A DNA stretch of 29,899 nt from Catenaria anguillulae PL171 (GCA_002102555.1 MCFL01000287.1:1-29899); one strand, 5' to 3'. Shown: positions 10,234 through 23,337, numbered from the stretch's first letter. Notes: generated from the letters alone by a model not told the origin. Numbers and translations: made by a program.

Positions 10234-12865
10234 TCATTGGCTGCTTGATTCCGCCCACACATGTTGGTCTTGCTCGTGTACACTGGCGAGCTTGCGCTGC
10301 TCTCGCACCATGCGCTCGAAAGAGGGTGGGCGCTCGATTTCCGGTCCCGGCTCTTGTTCTGGGTTGGACACTCTGGAACTTGCATGGCTGCGTTGGTTGC
10401 TCGATGGAGGCGGCGGCTCCAGGCTGCGTTTCAGGTCTTGGCTGGGCGCGGCGGCGCCTGGAGTGAGGGGTGGCGCCTGGGTGGTTGAGGTGGGTGGTGG
10501 CCCAACGTCAGATTCCGGGTCGTGATTGGGCGCGGTAGCCAGGAGTGATGCCGCCGCAGCAGGTGTCGGCCCAGCCTCGGGGCGCGGCGGACTGCGAGGG
10601 CTGGTCACGGTTGATGCCGTTCCGCTGGGATACCGCTTCGGAATGATGCACTCGTCTTCGGAGTCGGTCTCAATGTGGCGAGGGGGTTGACGGGATCGGC
10701 AAAAAAGAGGCGCGTTGCGGGCCGCGGGCACCAAAGAACTCGCTTACCGAATCCTTGATGGTGTTGTTGAGCGACACGGTACTGTCCACGAGAGTATCAA
10801 CTGCAACCTGAATGGACGTGTACATTTGGGCCTTGTTCTTGGGCCCGGCCGCCGGCCGTCGTCCTCCTCGAACCAGTCCAAAAAAATGTTCCTCGTCGCT
10901 TGACTCGTGGCATCCGTCGTCATCCACTCCGTCAAAGAAGCGGACGTCGTCTTGGCCAGAATTCGAGCCGGCTTGATCTTGCGTGTTGGGCGAGGCCACG
11001 CGATTTGTTGCCGGTGAGGGCGCCGGTGAGGACGTAACGTTGGCCCCAGCTGCGCCTTGCCCGTTGGCCGCTGGCGATTTGCTCGGCCGACAGGGACGGG
11101 GTTCCTTCGGCTTTGGGCCGGGAAGAGGCCTGGTGGCGGATGGGGTTGTTGTGGAGGAACCCGTGCGATGCGAGCGGGAAGGCGTTGAGTTTGGCGCCTT
11201 TCCTTGTTGACCCGTGTGGCCTGCGGCCGAAGCGGGGCGGAGGAACTTGCACGATTGGTGCGAATGGGAGCTTCGGACAGATGGACGGTGGTTGCGGATT
11301 CCGCGGAGGTGGTCGTCCGCGCCGCTTCGAGGAAGTTGAGGAGGCACTGGCTTCAGTGGGGTCGGCGGAGGAGGTTTGGGAGCGTTGGCTCGCGGTCCGC
11401 TTGGTGCGTCCCGTCTGAGTATTGTCGGTAGGGTCATCGTTTTCTTGAGAGTTCACGGTGGTCTGCGGGCATGGTGGGTTGTTTGCGTGAGTATCTGCAG
11501 TTTGAAGTGGCCGATATTGTGGGCCGCGGCGATTCGGATCGTACCGACATGCTGCCCTGCCGGCCGTTGACGGGCCCAGGAGGTTGACGAAGTTGCGACT
11601 GGGTGCAGCCCGATTGGAGATAACAATGTGCTCGCGAACGTCGCCATTGGTCGCCTCTGCTGCTTCGCATTGGTGTGGGATAAAGTGAACGAACTTGTCG
11701 ATATGGACGCGCACGTGTGCATGCTGGTGTATCTTGAAGCGCTTGCGCCCAGCCGCGATGAGCATGTTTTTGGTGCTGTATAGCTTGAGTACTTGCTTCG
11801 CTGCGATTCCAATGTCGCGCGCACACGCTGCTGTGCCTGGAACGATTGACTGGTCGATATACTTCTGTATGGTCACGTGTGCGGCATTTGCTTGCACGAG
11901 ATGCCAGCCCCGCCGCGGCGCTAGGAGGCGAGCAAGATATGGCCCAACCTGCCCGACGGACTTAAGGTCAACACCCACCATCGATCCTCGGTGACGAACT
12001 GCTGTGTTTCCATTGACATGGTGCTGAAACGATGAAGGATCGATTGCGTCAAGAAATGCAATTGCCTCCTATCCTTCTTGTGAGTCCGCTTGGACCTTGT
12101 CGAGCAATAGCGAGTATGCAAGCTTGATGCCACCAAGCGGCCCCCAGTGCAAGCCGGCCGTGAGAGAATGCAGATGTGCATTAAGGTACTTGAGGTCAAG
12201 GAGGGAGTTTGCATGAGGTTTGAATCAGCATACTTGCGGCCAGAGGAGCGGCGTGCCTGGAGTGGCGCCAGAACCAACATACAACTTTGCAAGGTCACAT
12301 GAAATGAGACCATGATGCAAGCATACGTACAAAGCGAGTTGAGCAAGTCGTGATCATGATGGCGGAGGTAAGCAGCGCGCGAGAGTGCCTCGTATTGGCG
12401 AGCGACCAAGTCATGAATGAGTCTCCGTGAACGCCGATGGGTGATCATGAGCAAGACGCGCAGAGCGGGCCAAGGCCACGGCAAATGGCGAGGTGAATTA
12501 CGACGGTCGCGGGGGTTGAGCGCAACGTTGACCGTAAGAGAGATGTCGCGCAGCCAGATCGACGCCGAGTGACTAAATACACAAGTGGGTTCAATATAGG
12601 AAAGTGTGAGCAAAGGACGCCCTGTGCCGTGAGAATGTAACGGTCACGGACCAGCTCATACCCTTGTATCGTGTGGAATGGCCCCGTGGTGAACCAAATG
12701 AGGAGAAATCGGCGGTACGCAACCCATTGTACTGAGCCGACCGGTTTGGATTGGCGTGCAACTGGAATGTGTTGGACTGTAAGCAGATGGCGGATTTGGG
12801 AGCGAAAAGGGAGCGGGTCAGCGGGATACGTTGCGACAAAGCTAAGCTTCCAATCGCCGCCGTGA
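10234..12865 (-). CDS. Unrecognised multi-exon protein with an acidic, Pro/Ser-rich C-terminal half
   Basis: Coding on the minus strand is clear from composition but the model is approximate. Blocks: about 12865-12640 (VATYPADPLPFRSQIRHLL, VQWVAYRRFLLIWFTTG); exon 12572-12331 after a TATTTAG acceptor (ASIWLRDISLTVNVALNP, LVARQYEALSRAAYLRHHDH); short exon 12256-12234; exon from 12188 (YLNAHLHSLTAGLHWGPLGG, GVDLKSVGQVGPYLARLLAP, QKYIDQSIVPGTAACARDIG, KRFKIHQHAHVRVHIDKFVH). A TAG at 12071-12069 interrupts this last frame after DSQEG. A Pro/Ser/Thr-rich stretch follows, with a frame change near 11200, then an acidic block (DDVRFFDGVDDDGCHESSDE), and VDTLVDSTVSLNNTIKDS. A good GTAAGC donor just after this joins in phase to TDSEDECIIPKRYPS and a Pro-rich tail ending at 10234. 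I recognise no family. The 5' end is not resolved. It may be a second element-encoded gene or a lineage-specific nuclear protein. Confidence 0.4.
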
Positions 12866-12884
12866 CATCATGTTCAGTGCTCAA

Positions 12885-14380
12885 CCAGCAACCTTGGGAG
12901 CAACTTGTGTGAACCGAACATGGCCTGCCCGGCCGCCGCTCACCCGCGTATCAAACCTCAACTCGCGATATCCTTAGTAGCCCGGCTTGCTGCTGCCACG
13001 CGTCCTCCTCCAATCCCCTCCCTCCGTAGGGGTCGCCGCCAACAGGGGGAGGCTCCCGCAATGGTGTTTAGTAGAGTGGATCGGGTCAATGTCCTTGATC
13101 GGCCTTGGCTCGGCAGAAAGTGCGCAAATACATCTGCTGAACTGAATTCGCAGGGCCCATCGACGTCGACACTTGAATACACTTTGCATGAGGTCGTCGC
13201 CGGATATGCTACTTACAAGAGCGTGCTTGGGGTCTGACGGCAGGAGAAGGAACGGCATTAGTTGGCCCACAGGACAAGACGATGATTCAACTCCCATGGT
13301 TCTACCGAGCCTTGCAGTTGCATCGTCACTTCCACCGAGAACTTGGTCGGCCGGTTCAATTCGGTCCCCTGCGATCATTCAGTGTCGCCGGCTTTTCGGG
13401 GCAGGGTCGGACCGCTGGTGGCGCATGGCAGCGGCAATGGGCCGGGCCCGAAGGCGGCATTGCAGGCAAATTGCTTTGGGTAACTGGGTGTCGTTTGGCG
13501 AAATATAAGACCATACACGCTTGGTACATATGTGCTGGCTGCACGCCGTGTGGTTTCGCGCGACTGGCTCCCCGCCTGCTGTCCGGCCCAAGATCGGCGG
13601 CTGTGTGTGTCTGCCTGCCCGGCATGGGCAGGCATTCTGCACCAGGTCGGGGCAAATACCGAGGTTACATATTGACATGGCCGTCACTGGTCGCGGCCGG
13701 TATGGTGCGGGCAATGAGTCTGCGCGGAGGGTCATTGTCTCTGGATCTCGCGTTGCACTCTCCGAGAAAAGATTTGAACCAACTTCACGACACCACACAC
13801 TGCATTCGACCCGCCGTCTGCAAAGCCCAGCGGTCGACGGCAGCCAGGCATTAAAGGCTGTCGACAGCCCCTGCGTCCCGGATCATCCGAACCGTTGCCC
13901 AGGCGTCCACGACCCGATCCAATCTGTATACGTTTTCGCAACCAACTTGTTGCCAACCCTTTACTCTGCTGCGCACGTCAAGCCCGCTCCGCGCTATCTT
14001 GCCGACCTTGTCCCGCAGCTTGCAGCTGGCCACGAGTGAAGGCTCGCATACAACCACTACCCACGCTGGAGTTCGCGATCGATCTTGTCGTTCTGAAGTG
14101 TCTCACCTTGGTTTGTGTCTCACAGTCTTTTTATTTACATCTGCCAGCAGTGATTCTTTCGCCATTGCTCATTGGCTGAGCTGCACAGAGTGAAACCAAG
14201 CGTGGGGCTGACTGGGTGCGTTGCATTGCGACTGCGCATTCCAATCTCCATCCCAACCACCTGTCGTGTTCCAGAACACACAGCACCCTTGTTGCACCAC
14301 TCCCTCCACCTCACCACCTGGGTCCTGGGCCCTCATCGCGATCGACTCATCGACTTGCCAGCTTTTTTTTTTCTGCATAA
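12885..14380. other. About 1.5 kb without a resolvable gene
   Basis: GC-rich, with overlapping open frames on both strands. The longest plus-strand frame (13282-13854) starts MIQLPWFYRALQLHRHFH. On the minus strand there are short coding-like stretches such as NRPTKFSVEVTMQLQGSVEP near 13300 and VYSSVDVDGPCEFSSADVF near 13150. None joins into a credible model, so this may be 5' exons of the minus-strand gene, an eroded element or chance. 14050-14380 is pyrimidine-rich and suits the promoter and leader of the gene at 14381. Confidence 0.4.
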
Positions 14381-16300
14381 ATGCGTCCCATGACCCGCCC
14401 ATTTCCCGACCCCGGCGTGGGGCCCACGACCAACCATCCTGGCCATGCACCCCACGCCGTTGACTTGAGCAACGCGCCTGTGCTCGATTCCCACAACAAC
14501 GACTCGAGCCACACGACCCTGGCTCCACCCACCTTCATTCACCACCAGACCTCCACCAGCTCGCTCACGTCGCCGCTCCTCCCCGGCCCTTCCTCTCGCA
14601 CATCGTCCTTTCGTCCACACCATCCTTCAACCATGGGACCTTTGCCACCTCCTGCAAAAGACTCGGTTTCCGCCGCCATGGCCTTGCAGAAAAAGCGTCA
14701 ACGCAACCGCCGATGCATCTTTGTTGGCACCTTTGTCGCTCTCGCGCTCATTGCTGGCGGCGTCACTGCCTACTTTACTGTCTTCCGCAACAAGGGCGGG
14801 TCGTCCTCAGCGTCCACAAACGGCGGCAACAACGGCCCAGCGCCAAGCGGGTTCCCATCCAACCCGGCAGATCGCAATCCAACTGTAACCGACTTGTCTC
14901 GTGCCAAGCCCAGGGTCACGGCCATGCCGCAGATTCAGTTTCCCATTTCCGAGCCAGTTGCAGTTCGTACGTATTCTCTTGGCATGATGATGTGACCTTG
15001 TCATGAGCGAACCCTAACCAATGGCTCATGTTTTTGTGTATCCCTGGCCACAGCCATGGACCTTGTTCCTACCGGCAAACAGTTTGGCAACGGCATTGTA
15101 TGGGGCCATCACATTTGGGGGTACGTCTGATGTTTACCCCGCATTCAATCCAAACCTGTATCCTAACTCACGTCTGTATATCATTTCACACAGCGACAAC
15201 TATCTCTGGGCACCAACCATCAAGGAAATTCAAGAGCGCAAGGGCTACACTCCTGGAGCACTGGGCGGCTTCTACCATTTGGACGCCGCAACAGGCATTG
15301 ACCATCCCGACTGGTTCCTTTCGCATGCAAAGCAGGCTGCCGATGCGCAATCCTGGTTCTTTGTAACACTGGAACCGCGCGACCAAGGGCTTGACATTCC
15401 ATCGGCCACGCTCGACAAGGTCGTCGAGTTGCTTCGCAGGGCGTCGGTGGATATCGGCGCAACGGTGGTGCTGCGGTGGGCACACGGTATGTTCCAAACA
15501 CTCCTTCTTCTGGTTCTCACTTTTTGTTGGCGCGCTCTTCTCACCTCACTTGGCGTGCGGCATTCGTGACGCAGAAATGAACGGTGCATGGTACCCTTGG
15601 GTGCAACAACCCCTCAAATTCATCCAAGTGTGGCGCGACCTGCACGCCCGGCTCAAGAAAGCTGCGCCCAAGGTAACCATGGTGTGGTCGCCCAACATTG
15701 GCCAGTTCGACGCTACCCGGCTCAAGCGCGAGCGCGGGTCGGCCGAGTTTGCGGCCATGGACACTAACAAGGACGGCACGCTGGACGAGCGCGACGACCC
15801 GTACACGCCCTATTGGCCGGGCAAGGACTATGTCGACTACATTGGCATTTCCTTCTTTTGGTTTGGGCCCACGTGGGACCAGCGCACAAATGCGTTACCG
15901 CCAGCGGACATGGCCACGACCCGGTTGACGAGGCCATTTGATATTCTAAAGTTTGCACGCGATCAAGGGTTGCCGTTTGTGGTTTCCGAGACGGGCGGCG
16001 TGTTTTATTCGGATGCAAAGGTGGCGGCGGGACCCGGCGAGGTGGCACTCAAGCAGGCTTGGTGGAGGATGCTCATGGCGATTCCAGACGTGGCCATGGT
16101 CGTGTACTTTGACTTCATCAAACGCGAAGGTCCGACTTTTCTTTCTTTTTTCGTCACGAGTCTTGATTCCTTGCTCACATCCCGCCTTATGCACAGATGG
16201 CGTTACCGTCAACTCGGCAATGACCAACGTCACGGCCGTCATTGACGCATTCAAGGCAGATTCAGCCTCGCGGCCGCTGGTGTTTGCCCCGAAACCGTAA
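14381..16300 (+). CDS. Membrane-anchored glycoside hydrolase family 26-like protein with an EF-hand-like loop
   Basis: Five exons, all in clean phase with no indel: 14381-14966, 15054-15120, 15194-15486, 15575-16129, 16197-16300 (534 residues, TAA). The N-terminal 110 residues are Pro/Ser/Thr-rich and end in KKRQRNRR, followed by one helix (about 112-135, IFVGTFVALALIAGGVTAYF): a type II anchor placing the catalytic domain outside or in the lumen. The domain begins MDLVPTGKQFGNGIVWGHHI. RWAHEMNGAWYPW (E316) matches the GH26 acid/base motif, VWSPN and DYVDYIGISFFWFGPTW follow, and VVSETGGVF (E454) is the likely nucleophile. Between the two Glu, residues 378-389 (DTNKDGTLDERD) form a canonical EF-hand calcium loop. 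GH26 enzymes cut beta-mannans or related glucans. The exact substrate is unknown; cell-wall remodelling is an inference. Confidence 0.75.
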
Positions 16301-16679
16301 CTGGGCCTGTATCAACCTTTTGCTTGGATTGTACATATACCCAGCACCCATGTAGGTATCTCAGCGTGGGTCCCACCCACTTTTTTTGTCGCTTGACCTT
16401 ATCCTGCTCATCACTTCCTCTCACAGCCCCAATTTTGCTCATTGTTTACTTCCACTCGCGCTCCAGAAGATCTCATTGACAATCCGACCTTTTCCGCTGC
16501 ATTTTCGCCCCTTTTCGCCTTTGCACATAAGACAATATATGAAGCGTCCATTTTCAAGATTTTTCGTGTATAGTATGAGATAGTAAATAAATGTGATGAG
16601 AACAAGCAACTGCGATACCGAAAGACGAAAAGACACAAACTCGACTGATCAACCGTAACGAAAATCTCGCACTTCAAAC
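16301..16679. other. Convergent intergenic region with a possible poly(A) signal
   Basis: About 380 bases between the stop codons of the GH26-like gene (+) and PMT4 (-), T-rich on the plus strand. An AATAAA lies at 16586-16591 on the plus strand, within an AT-rich patch around 16530-16600, and is a candidate 3'-end signal for the GH26-like transcript. No gene seen. Confidence 0.4.
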
Positions 16680-18949
16680 TTACCCCGAGTACTGGAAATC
16701 CCAACTCTGCAACCACTTGCGTGCCTTGAGCTCGGGCACCGTTAACGACATGTTGCCGTACGTGATGGGCGCAAACACATAGAACGACCAAGCGACTGCC
16801 CCAACCACAACCAGCGTGACGACCCACCCAATGGCTGCCTGCAAGGTGTTCCGGCGCATGTTTGCGAGCGCCGACTGCAAAATGAAATCGTACACGGCGC
16901 CCGCCACCATGCACGAGATGATGCCTGCGGGCAGGTAGTGGTGGAGGAAGAGAGACCGGCCCATGAGGTAAAAGGGGAAGTAGTGAAGGGCCCACGCCAA
17001 AAACAAAAAGCCGGCAGAGTGATGCAGCTGGGTGGTGAAATGCTTGTCTGTGGGAATGCCGCGACGGGTCGACAGGACGTCGGCAATGTACCACGACAGG
17101 TAAATGAACATCATGGCGAGCGCAATCCAGTACACGAGCGGATTGGGCAGCAAGTAAATCTGGCGATCCTTGCCGTCTTGCCAGAAGGAAATGCCGCGCC
17201 ACGCCACGGGCCAAAAGTGCGGCGGCGACTGGTACGGATGGGGCTTTGTCAGACCCGCATTGTGCGAGATCATGAGCGATTGCATTTCGGCAAACTTGGC
17301 CAGGAACGACGGCCGCGCGAGCCCCTCGCCAGACTTGTCAACCGGGTACTCGATTTGCGCGGCCGCGTCCTTTGCGGGACCCGTCACGTCCTCGACAAAC
17401 CACCGGTTGGCCTTCTCCTTTTTCTTCTTGTTACCGTTCACCTCCTGCTGCTTGAACCCCCACTCGGGCAGCGCCTTACGGTGCGTGTACATGGCCACGC
17501 CCGTCTTGACGTGCACAAACCGGAAGGGCACGCCAAGCGTCTTGAGCATCTCGGGCTCGGCAGGCTGGTCCTTCTTGTCCTTCTTCTTTGGCACGGCCAG
17601 CTCAATCCGGAACACGGTCTCGTTGTACCGCTTGAGCCAATCTGCCTCGGCAATCGTGGTAAACTCTTGGTTGGTCGGCATCATGGGCGAAGCCACATCG
17701 TGCGTCAGCAAGTGCGTGCGCGTGTTAATGTGCTCGAGAACCACCTCGTCGCCGTCACGCACAGGCACGTACGCCGAGGTTGTGTCCAGGACCCCGGCCC
17801 ACTTTTCTGGATCGGCAGGCTTGATGCGCCACAAGTTGTTGACGTCCGAGTGCACATAAGCAGTGACCTGCTGGCCTTGCGACGAAATGCGGCCGTCCTC
17901 GTACTCGAGCGGATACCTATCCGGGTGCGAGTGCAAATAGGCTTGCGTGTCTTCGTGGCGCATGGTCACGTTGCCGCCGTACACAACCACTTGGATTCGC
18001 CAGACAACTTGTTGCCCTGCAAAGTTGCTTGAAATGCGGCAGACATGAACGTGTCACCCGGGCCTGTCTTTGTCAAGACGGCAAAGTGAATGTAGAACCA
18101 CGTCAGGTACAGCGCCATGGGCAAGCCAATCAGGCACACTGCGCGTGCAGCAAAGTGGCGCACAAAGTCCAAAATGTCGGGCGTGCGTTTCGGGTCCAGC
18201 AAGTACCACAACTCGACGAGCACGGCAATCCCCACCGTGGCGACCGTGAACAAACCCACCATCTTGACGCCCATGACCAGGCCCAAACTGACGCCCGATG
18301 CCGTCAACCATCCCCACCATTCGAGCGAAAAGGGTGCATGGCGTGTTTTTGAGAACTTGACCCAGCAGTAGAGTGCCAATGTCACAAACAACATGAGCAT
18401 GGAATCGAGCAAAATCAACCGCGACTGGGTGATGAGCGCATTGTCGAGCACAACGAGCATGGCGGCCAACAGGCAGGCCTGCGGCGAGAACCGGAGCTCG
18501 CGCATGATTTCGAAAACGAGCGGCACAACGAGTGCGCCGCACATGGCGGGGAAGAAGCGCAGTTGCGTGTAAGGGACCTTGTTCTTGACATAGTCGTCGC
18601 CAATTTCCTTGAAGTCAAAGTGGCCAGAGTAGCCAATGAGATGGCCCCATCCGGCAATCAAGAGGCGGCCCAGCGGCGGGTGCACGTCAAAGTAGAAGGT
18701 GCGGCGAAGGTAGTAGGAGGCAAATTTCCCGAAATGGACCTCGTCAAAGACGACTTGGTCCGGGTACACAAGGAAAAGGACACGGGTCAGGAATGACAGG
18801 CTGGTCACGAGCCAGAAGAGCAGTTTGGTGAACCAGGCGGAATCGGCGTAGTCGGTTGGCGCAGAGGATTTGGTTACGGCAGCGGAAGGCGGGGTGATTT
18901 TGTTGGCTGCGGCGATGGTTTGCGGTTTCGGTTTCTCGGTCGCGTCCAT
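16680..18949 (-). CDS. PMT4: Dolichyl-phosphate-mannose--protein O-mannosyltransferase, PMT4/POMT1 family
   Basis: Transfers mannose from dolichyl-phosphate mannose to Ser/Thr of secretory proteins in the ER membrane; family members are polytopic. From ATG 18949: helix 1 at about 40-60, VVFDEVHFGKF with the DE pair (69-70), then FYFDVHPPLGRLLIAGW, multiple further helices and the loop GDTFMSAAFQATLQGN. After a frame change near 17995 (one missing base) comes YGGNVTMRHEDT, LHSHPDRYPLEYEDGRIS and QQVTAYVHSDVNN (MIR domains, with the PMT4-type THDVASP), a KKK-rich luminal insert, HFWPVAWRGISFW, GFLFLAWALHYFPFYLMGR and LHHYLPA. It ends QSWDFQYSG then TAA. The subfamily call rests on THDVASP and the overall match to yeast Pmt4. 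A further upstream exon is possible: ATG 19192 (CACCATGG) to 19032, intron 19031-18953. That joins one base out of phase, consistent with the other missing-base events. Confidence 0.85.
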
Positions 18950-19192
18950 TGCCTATTGACATCACCCAGAGAAGTCAGTGGACACTGCCATGTGACGGAG
19001 ATAACAGGAGGGTATGTGAGGGTGAATGAACCTTGTTTTCTTTTTCCCGTCGGCGTCGCTCGACAAGAGCGGTTGCTGGGCCTCCTTGTCGGCGGCACTG
19101 GCGTGCTTGTCTTGATGGTTCTTGCTGCGCTTGCGCTTGCGGACGGCCGCATCGGCGCCGGCGCCATTGGAGATGACGGGCGAGTCGGCCAT

Positions 19193-20553
<1,361 letters not shown>

Positions 20554-20963
20554 AGAGGCTACCGCGAGTCAGTTTGGTGTGGCGGTCGCAGAGTAGAGTG
20601 TATATTTTTGAGTTGATTTGATTTCCATGCAATACGGCATACCATTGAACTTGCTGTCTTGCTGTGCGGCCTTCCTCGATGTGTGACGGTGTGATGAGCG
20701 CGGTCTTGGCATCACTATGGCGGCCGAGCTCTCCGAAGCGAGGGACGTGGAAGCTGCCAAACAATTTCGATAGATCCACTCATGAATGGATGAATGACTT
20801 GATGCAATCCCGTCGTATCTGCGCCTGAGCCATCGCTTTCCAGCACAAGTACACATCCACGCCTCCACCGGCCATCCGGAACACTCCCCGGTCAGAGCGC
20901 CAAGGCTCCATTCCAAAGAGCCACCCCAAGTAACACCGAGCGGGTCCACGCTTCTTCAAGTCA
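20554..20963. other. Intergenic region between TRM8 and the sphingomyelinase-like gene
   Basis: About 410 bases between two tandem plus-strand genes. It should hold the TRM8 3' end and the downstream promoter. No TATA box or ORF I can support. Confidence 0.45.
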
Positions 20964-22921
20964 ATGAATGCCGCTATATTTCTTCTCGTGCTCGTTCTCC
21001 CCTTCATTGGCCCGTGCACTCTACTCAGCTCCACTTCGGCCGTTCCGTCAACGTCGTCATCATCCTCTGACGGCACCGTGACGGTACACCTGGACGCCGC
21101 CACCACCTATCCGGTCATTGACGACGACTCTGGGACGGATACCGCGACTGAACGCCAGCAAGACTACCTCCCACTTGAAGCAATCGCATCTGCTGCCAAC
21201 CGCCGTCAACGCCAGCCACTCATCCCTCTCATTCTGTGCTCTGCCTGGTCGCGAGTCCAGAATTGGCAGTGGAATCTCGAGCTGGACCACAGTGCCACAT
21301 GCCGAGACGACCAGCAGCACGCAATGTTCTATTGCCCCTGCTCAAAACCACGCAAGCCCAAGCACACATCTGATCCTGCCGCCACCCGTGGCCGCCGCAC
21401 GCCTGCCTCTCTCCCTGCGCCTGCCCTCATCCTCGCCTCGGAACCCGCTGATCCCGAAGACTCGTCCCGCTCCCTATTCTCGTCGGCCAAATTTCGCATG
21501 CAGGACGATAGTTCCTCCTCGTTTCTCAATTCGGTTGATCCTTTCGACCACGAAATGCCATCGTCATCATCCTTGCGGTCCGCAAAGTCGCGCGCCAGTT
21601 CGGCGAGCAGCAGCAATGTCATCAAAACCATCCCACCGGTCGCGTTCGACCATGTCCGCATTTTGACATACAACTTTTTCTTGCGTCCTCCCTTTATTTC
21701 TGATGTACGCCTATACTTGTCTCCCATGCCCAAGAACATGTGACCTACCAGATTCTGATTCTCTCGACGTCCAATGTTTCCACAGTACAATGGCGATAGC
21801 AAAGAAGAACGCCTGACCTCCTTCATCTCAACCGTCCTCCCTCGCTACGACATTATTGCCCTGCAAGAAACCTTCTCGGGCTACTCGTCGCGCGTCCAAC
21901 GGCTTGAAAAAGCCGCCACACGCGCCGGCTTCCTCTCCCACACACGCGGCCCAAAAGGATCCATGGCTTCTGGGCACTTGCTCGATGCTGGCCTGCTTGT
22001 GCTGTCCCGATGGCCCATCAAACATTCTGCGCGGCTCACGTTTTCACGCGGCGTGACGGTGGATCGGCTCGCGAGCAAAGGCGCTACGTACAGCTTGCAC
22101 GAGCATCCCGAGCGACCTAATGTGCGACTGCATTTATTCAACACGCATTTGCAGGCGAGTTATTCGACGGCACCGAGGATAGATGATCCCAGTGTCGAGT
22201 GCCGCAGGCAGCAGATGCGCGAGTTGGTGGCGTTTATTCAAGAGCAGGTAGGCGCGCATTGGCCCGCAGTGGCCAACGATTCGGCGGCCGTCGACATGTC
22301 GCCGCAGCCGCAGGAACAAGGACAGCGGGCAGGAGAGGTCCGGCCGTTGTACCAGTTGGTGCAAGTCCGACCGATATCCCACTCCCCGCATCGCCGCAAC
22401 TGGATGATGCATCCGCACTCAAGCCCGACCTCCCAATCCAGCGCGCCGATTCGCCCACATTGGCAGGTGCATCCACCGCCTCAACAACCTCCACCGCGAC
22501 CGTCACCCCGGCATCTGCCGCGTCCAATGCAACATACGACCTGATTCTCGTGTGCGGCGACCTCAACGTCAACTCGTTCCAATCGCCGCCTGAGGAATAC
22601 AACGCCATGCTCAACCTGTTTTCGGCCGACGGCCAGTTCAACGTGACGGACGTGCTTGCGGCCGAGGGCAAGCAAGAGTACACGCAGCTTCCCTGGGTGT
22701 GGTTTTCCAAGCACCGGCGCGAACACCCGGTCCCGCCGCGGGACGCGTTTGCAAAGGAGGGCGGACGGTTGGATTACATTTTGCTGCTCGAGCCCAGGAG
22801 CGAGATGAGTCATGCCGTCGAAACAAAGGTGGATAAGTGTGAGGTCGACCATGCCGACTTTTCGCAGTTGTCGGATCACATGGGCGTTGCGGCAAAGGTC
22901 ACGTTGCCCAAGTTGGGCTGA
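20964..22921 (+). CDS. EEP-fold phosphodiesterase, neutral sphingomyelinase-like, secreted or membrane-anchored
   Basis: Two exons, 20964-21704 and 21786-22921, with a phase-0 intron 21705-21785 (GTACGC...CACAG). An N-terminal hydrophobic segment (residues 4-22, IFLLVLVLPFIGPCTLL) looks like a signal peptide or anchor, followed by about 210 Ser/Pro-rich residues. The endonuclease/exonuclease/phosphatase domain starts at HVRILTYNFFLRPPF (N237). It shows DIIALQETFSGYSSR (Mg-binding E275), LFNTHLQASY, VCGDLNVNSFQSPPEEYNAM (near 22560) and QLSDHMGVAAKVTLP (catalytic Asp-His, near 22874). These are the sphingomyelinase/DNase I-type motifs, and the LQASY and long loop are typical of sphingomyelinase C-like members. 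The frame changes once between about 22340 and 22400, inside a poorly conserved Gln/Pro-rich insert between HLQASY and GDLN. Likely substrate is sphingomyelin or inositol-phosphosphingolipid; a generic EEP phosphatase cannot be excluded. Confidence 0.72.
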
Positions 22922-23337
22922 GTTGGACTTGTTGGGCGTTTGTCTTTTGTATCTTCGATTCAAGTTGTCTTCTCTTTGTTTTGTTCGGGCCTCATGTTTG
23001 TCGCTTCGTTACTTGTTAATCGTTCGCCCCACTTGTATGCCACTTGTACATATCCTTCTTCCCATCCACGCACTTATAGTATGTAGCATTTTTCATGCGA
23101 CTCTTGACGAGAGGACCTGGAAGCATGGAGGAAGGCCTGGGCGGTGTATACAAGCGAGCAGGTCAAAGCAAACTGTACAACATCCTGCACAAGATACAGA
23201 ATCGACAGTTTAGCGAAAAAGAAAGGAGATGGACATGTGGGCAGATGGAATCAAAAGCGAAGTAGGCAGGAAGGAGGGAGGGAAAGACAACAAATACAAT
23301 GAATGTGTGTGTGATGAAAGCCAAAACATGACAAAAG
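22922..23337. other. Convergent intergenic region
   Basis: About 415 bases between the sphingomyelinase-like gene (+) and GID7 (-). T-rich on the left, A/G-rich on the right, as expected for two facing 3' ends. No gene seen. Confidence 0.5.

Noticed and set aside
4585-12071. Reassignment of TAG as a sense codon
   Set aside because: Only two cases, both in unrecognised and poorly resolved genes; introns or sequence errors explain them more simply.
13760-13790. tRNA-like T-loop (reverse complement of gatttgaacc)
   Set aside because: The flanking bases do not pair as a T-stem, and no D-arm, anticodon arm or acceptor stem could be built.
13282-13854. Plus-strand ORF of 190 residues (MIQLPWFYRALQLHRHFH...)
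   Set aside because: Start looks protein-like but the remainder has poor patterning, no domain, and the opposite strand has competing short coding-like stretches; not enough to call a gene.
16938-18032. Long plus-strand ORF of 364 residues
   Set aside because: It is the antisense shadow of PMT4 in GC-rich sequence, rich in Arg, His and Gly with no domain pattern.
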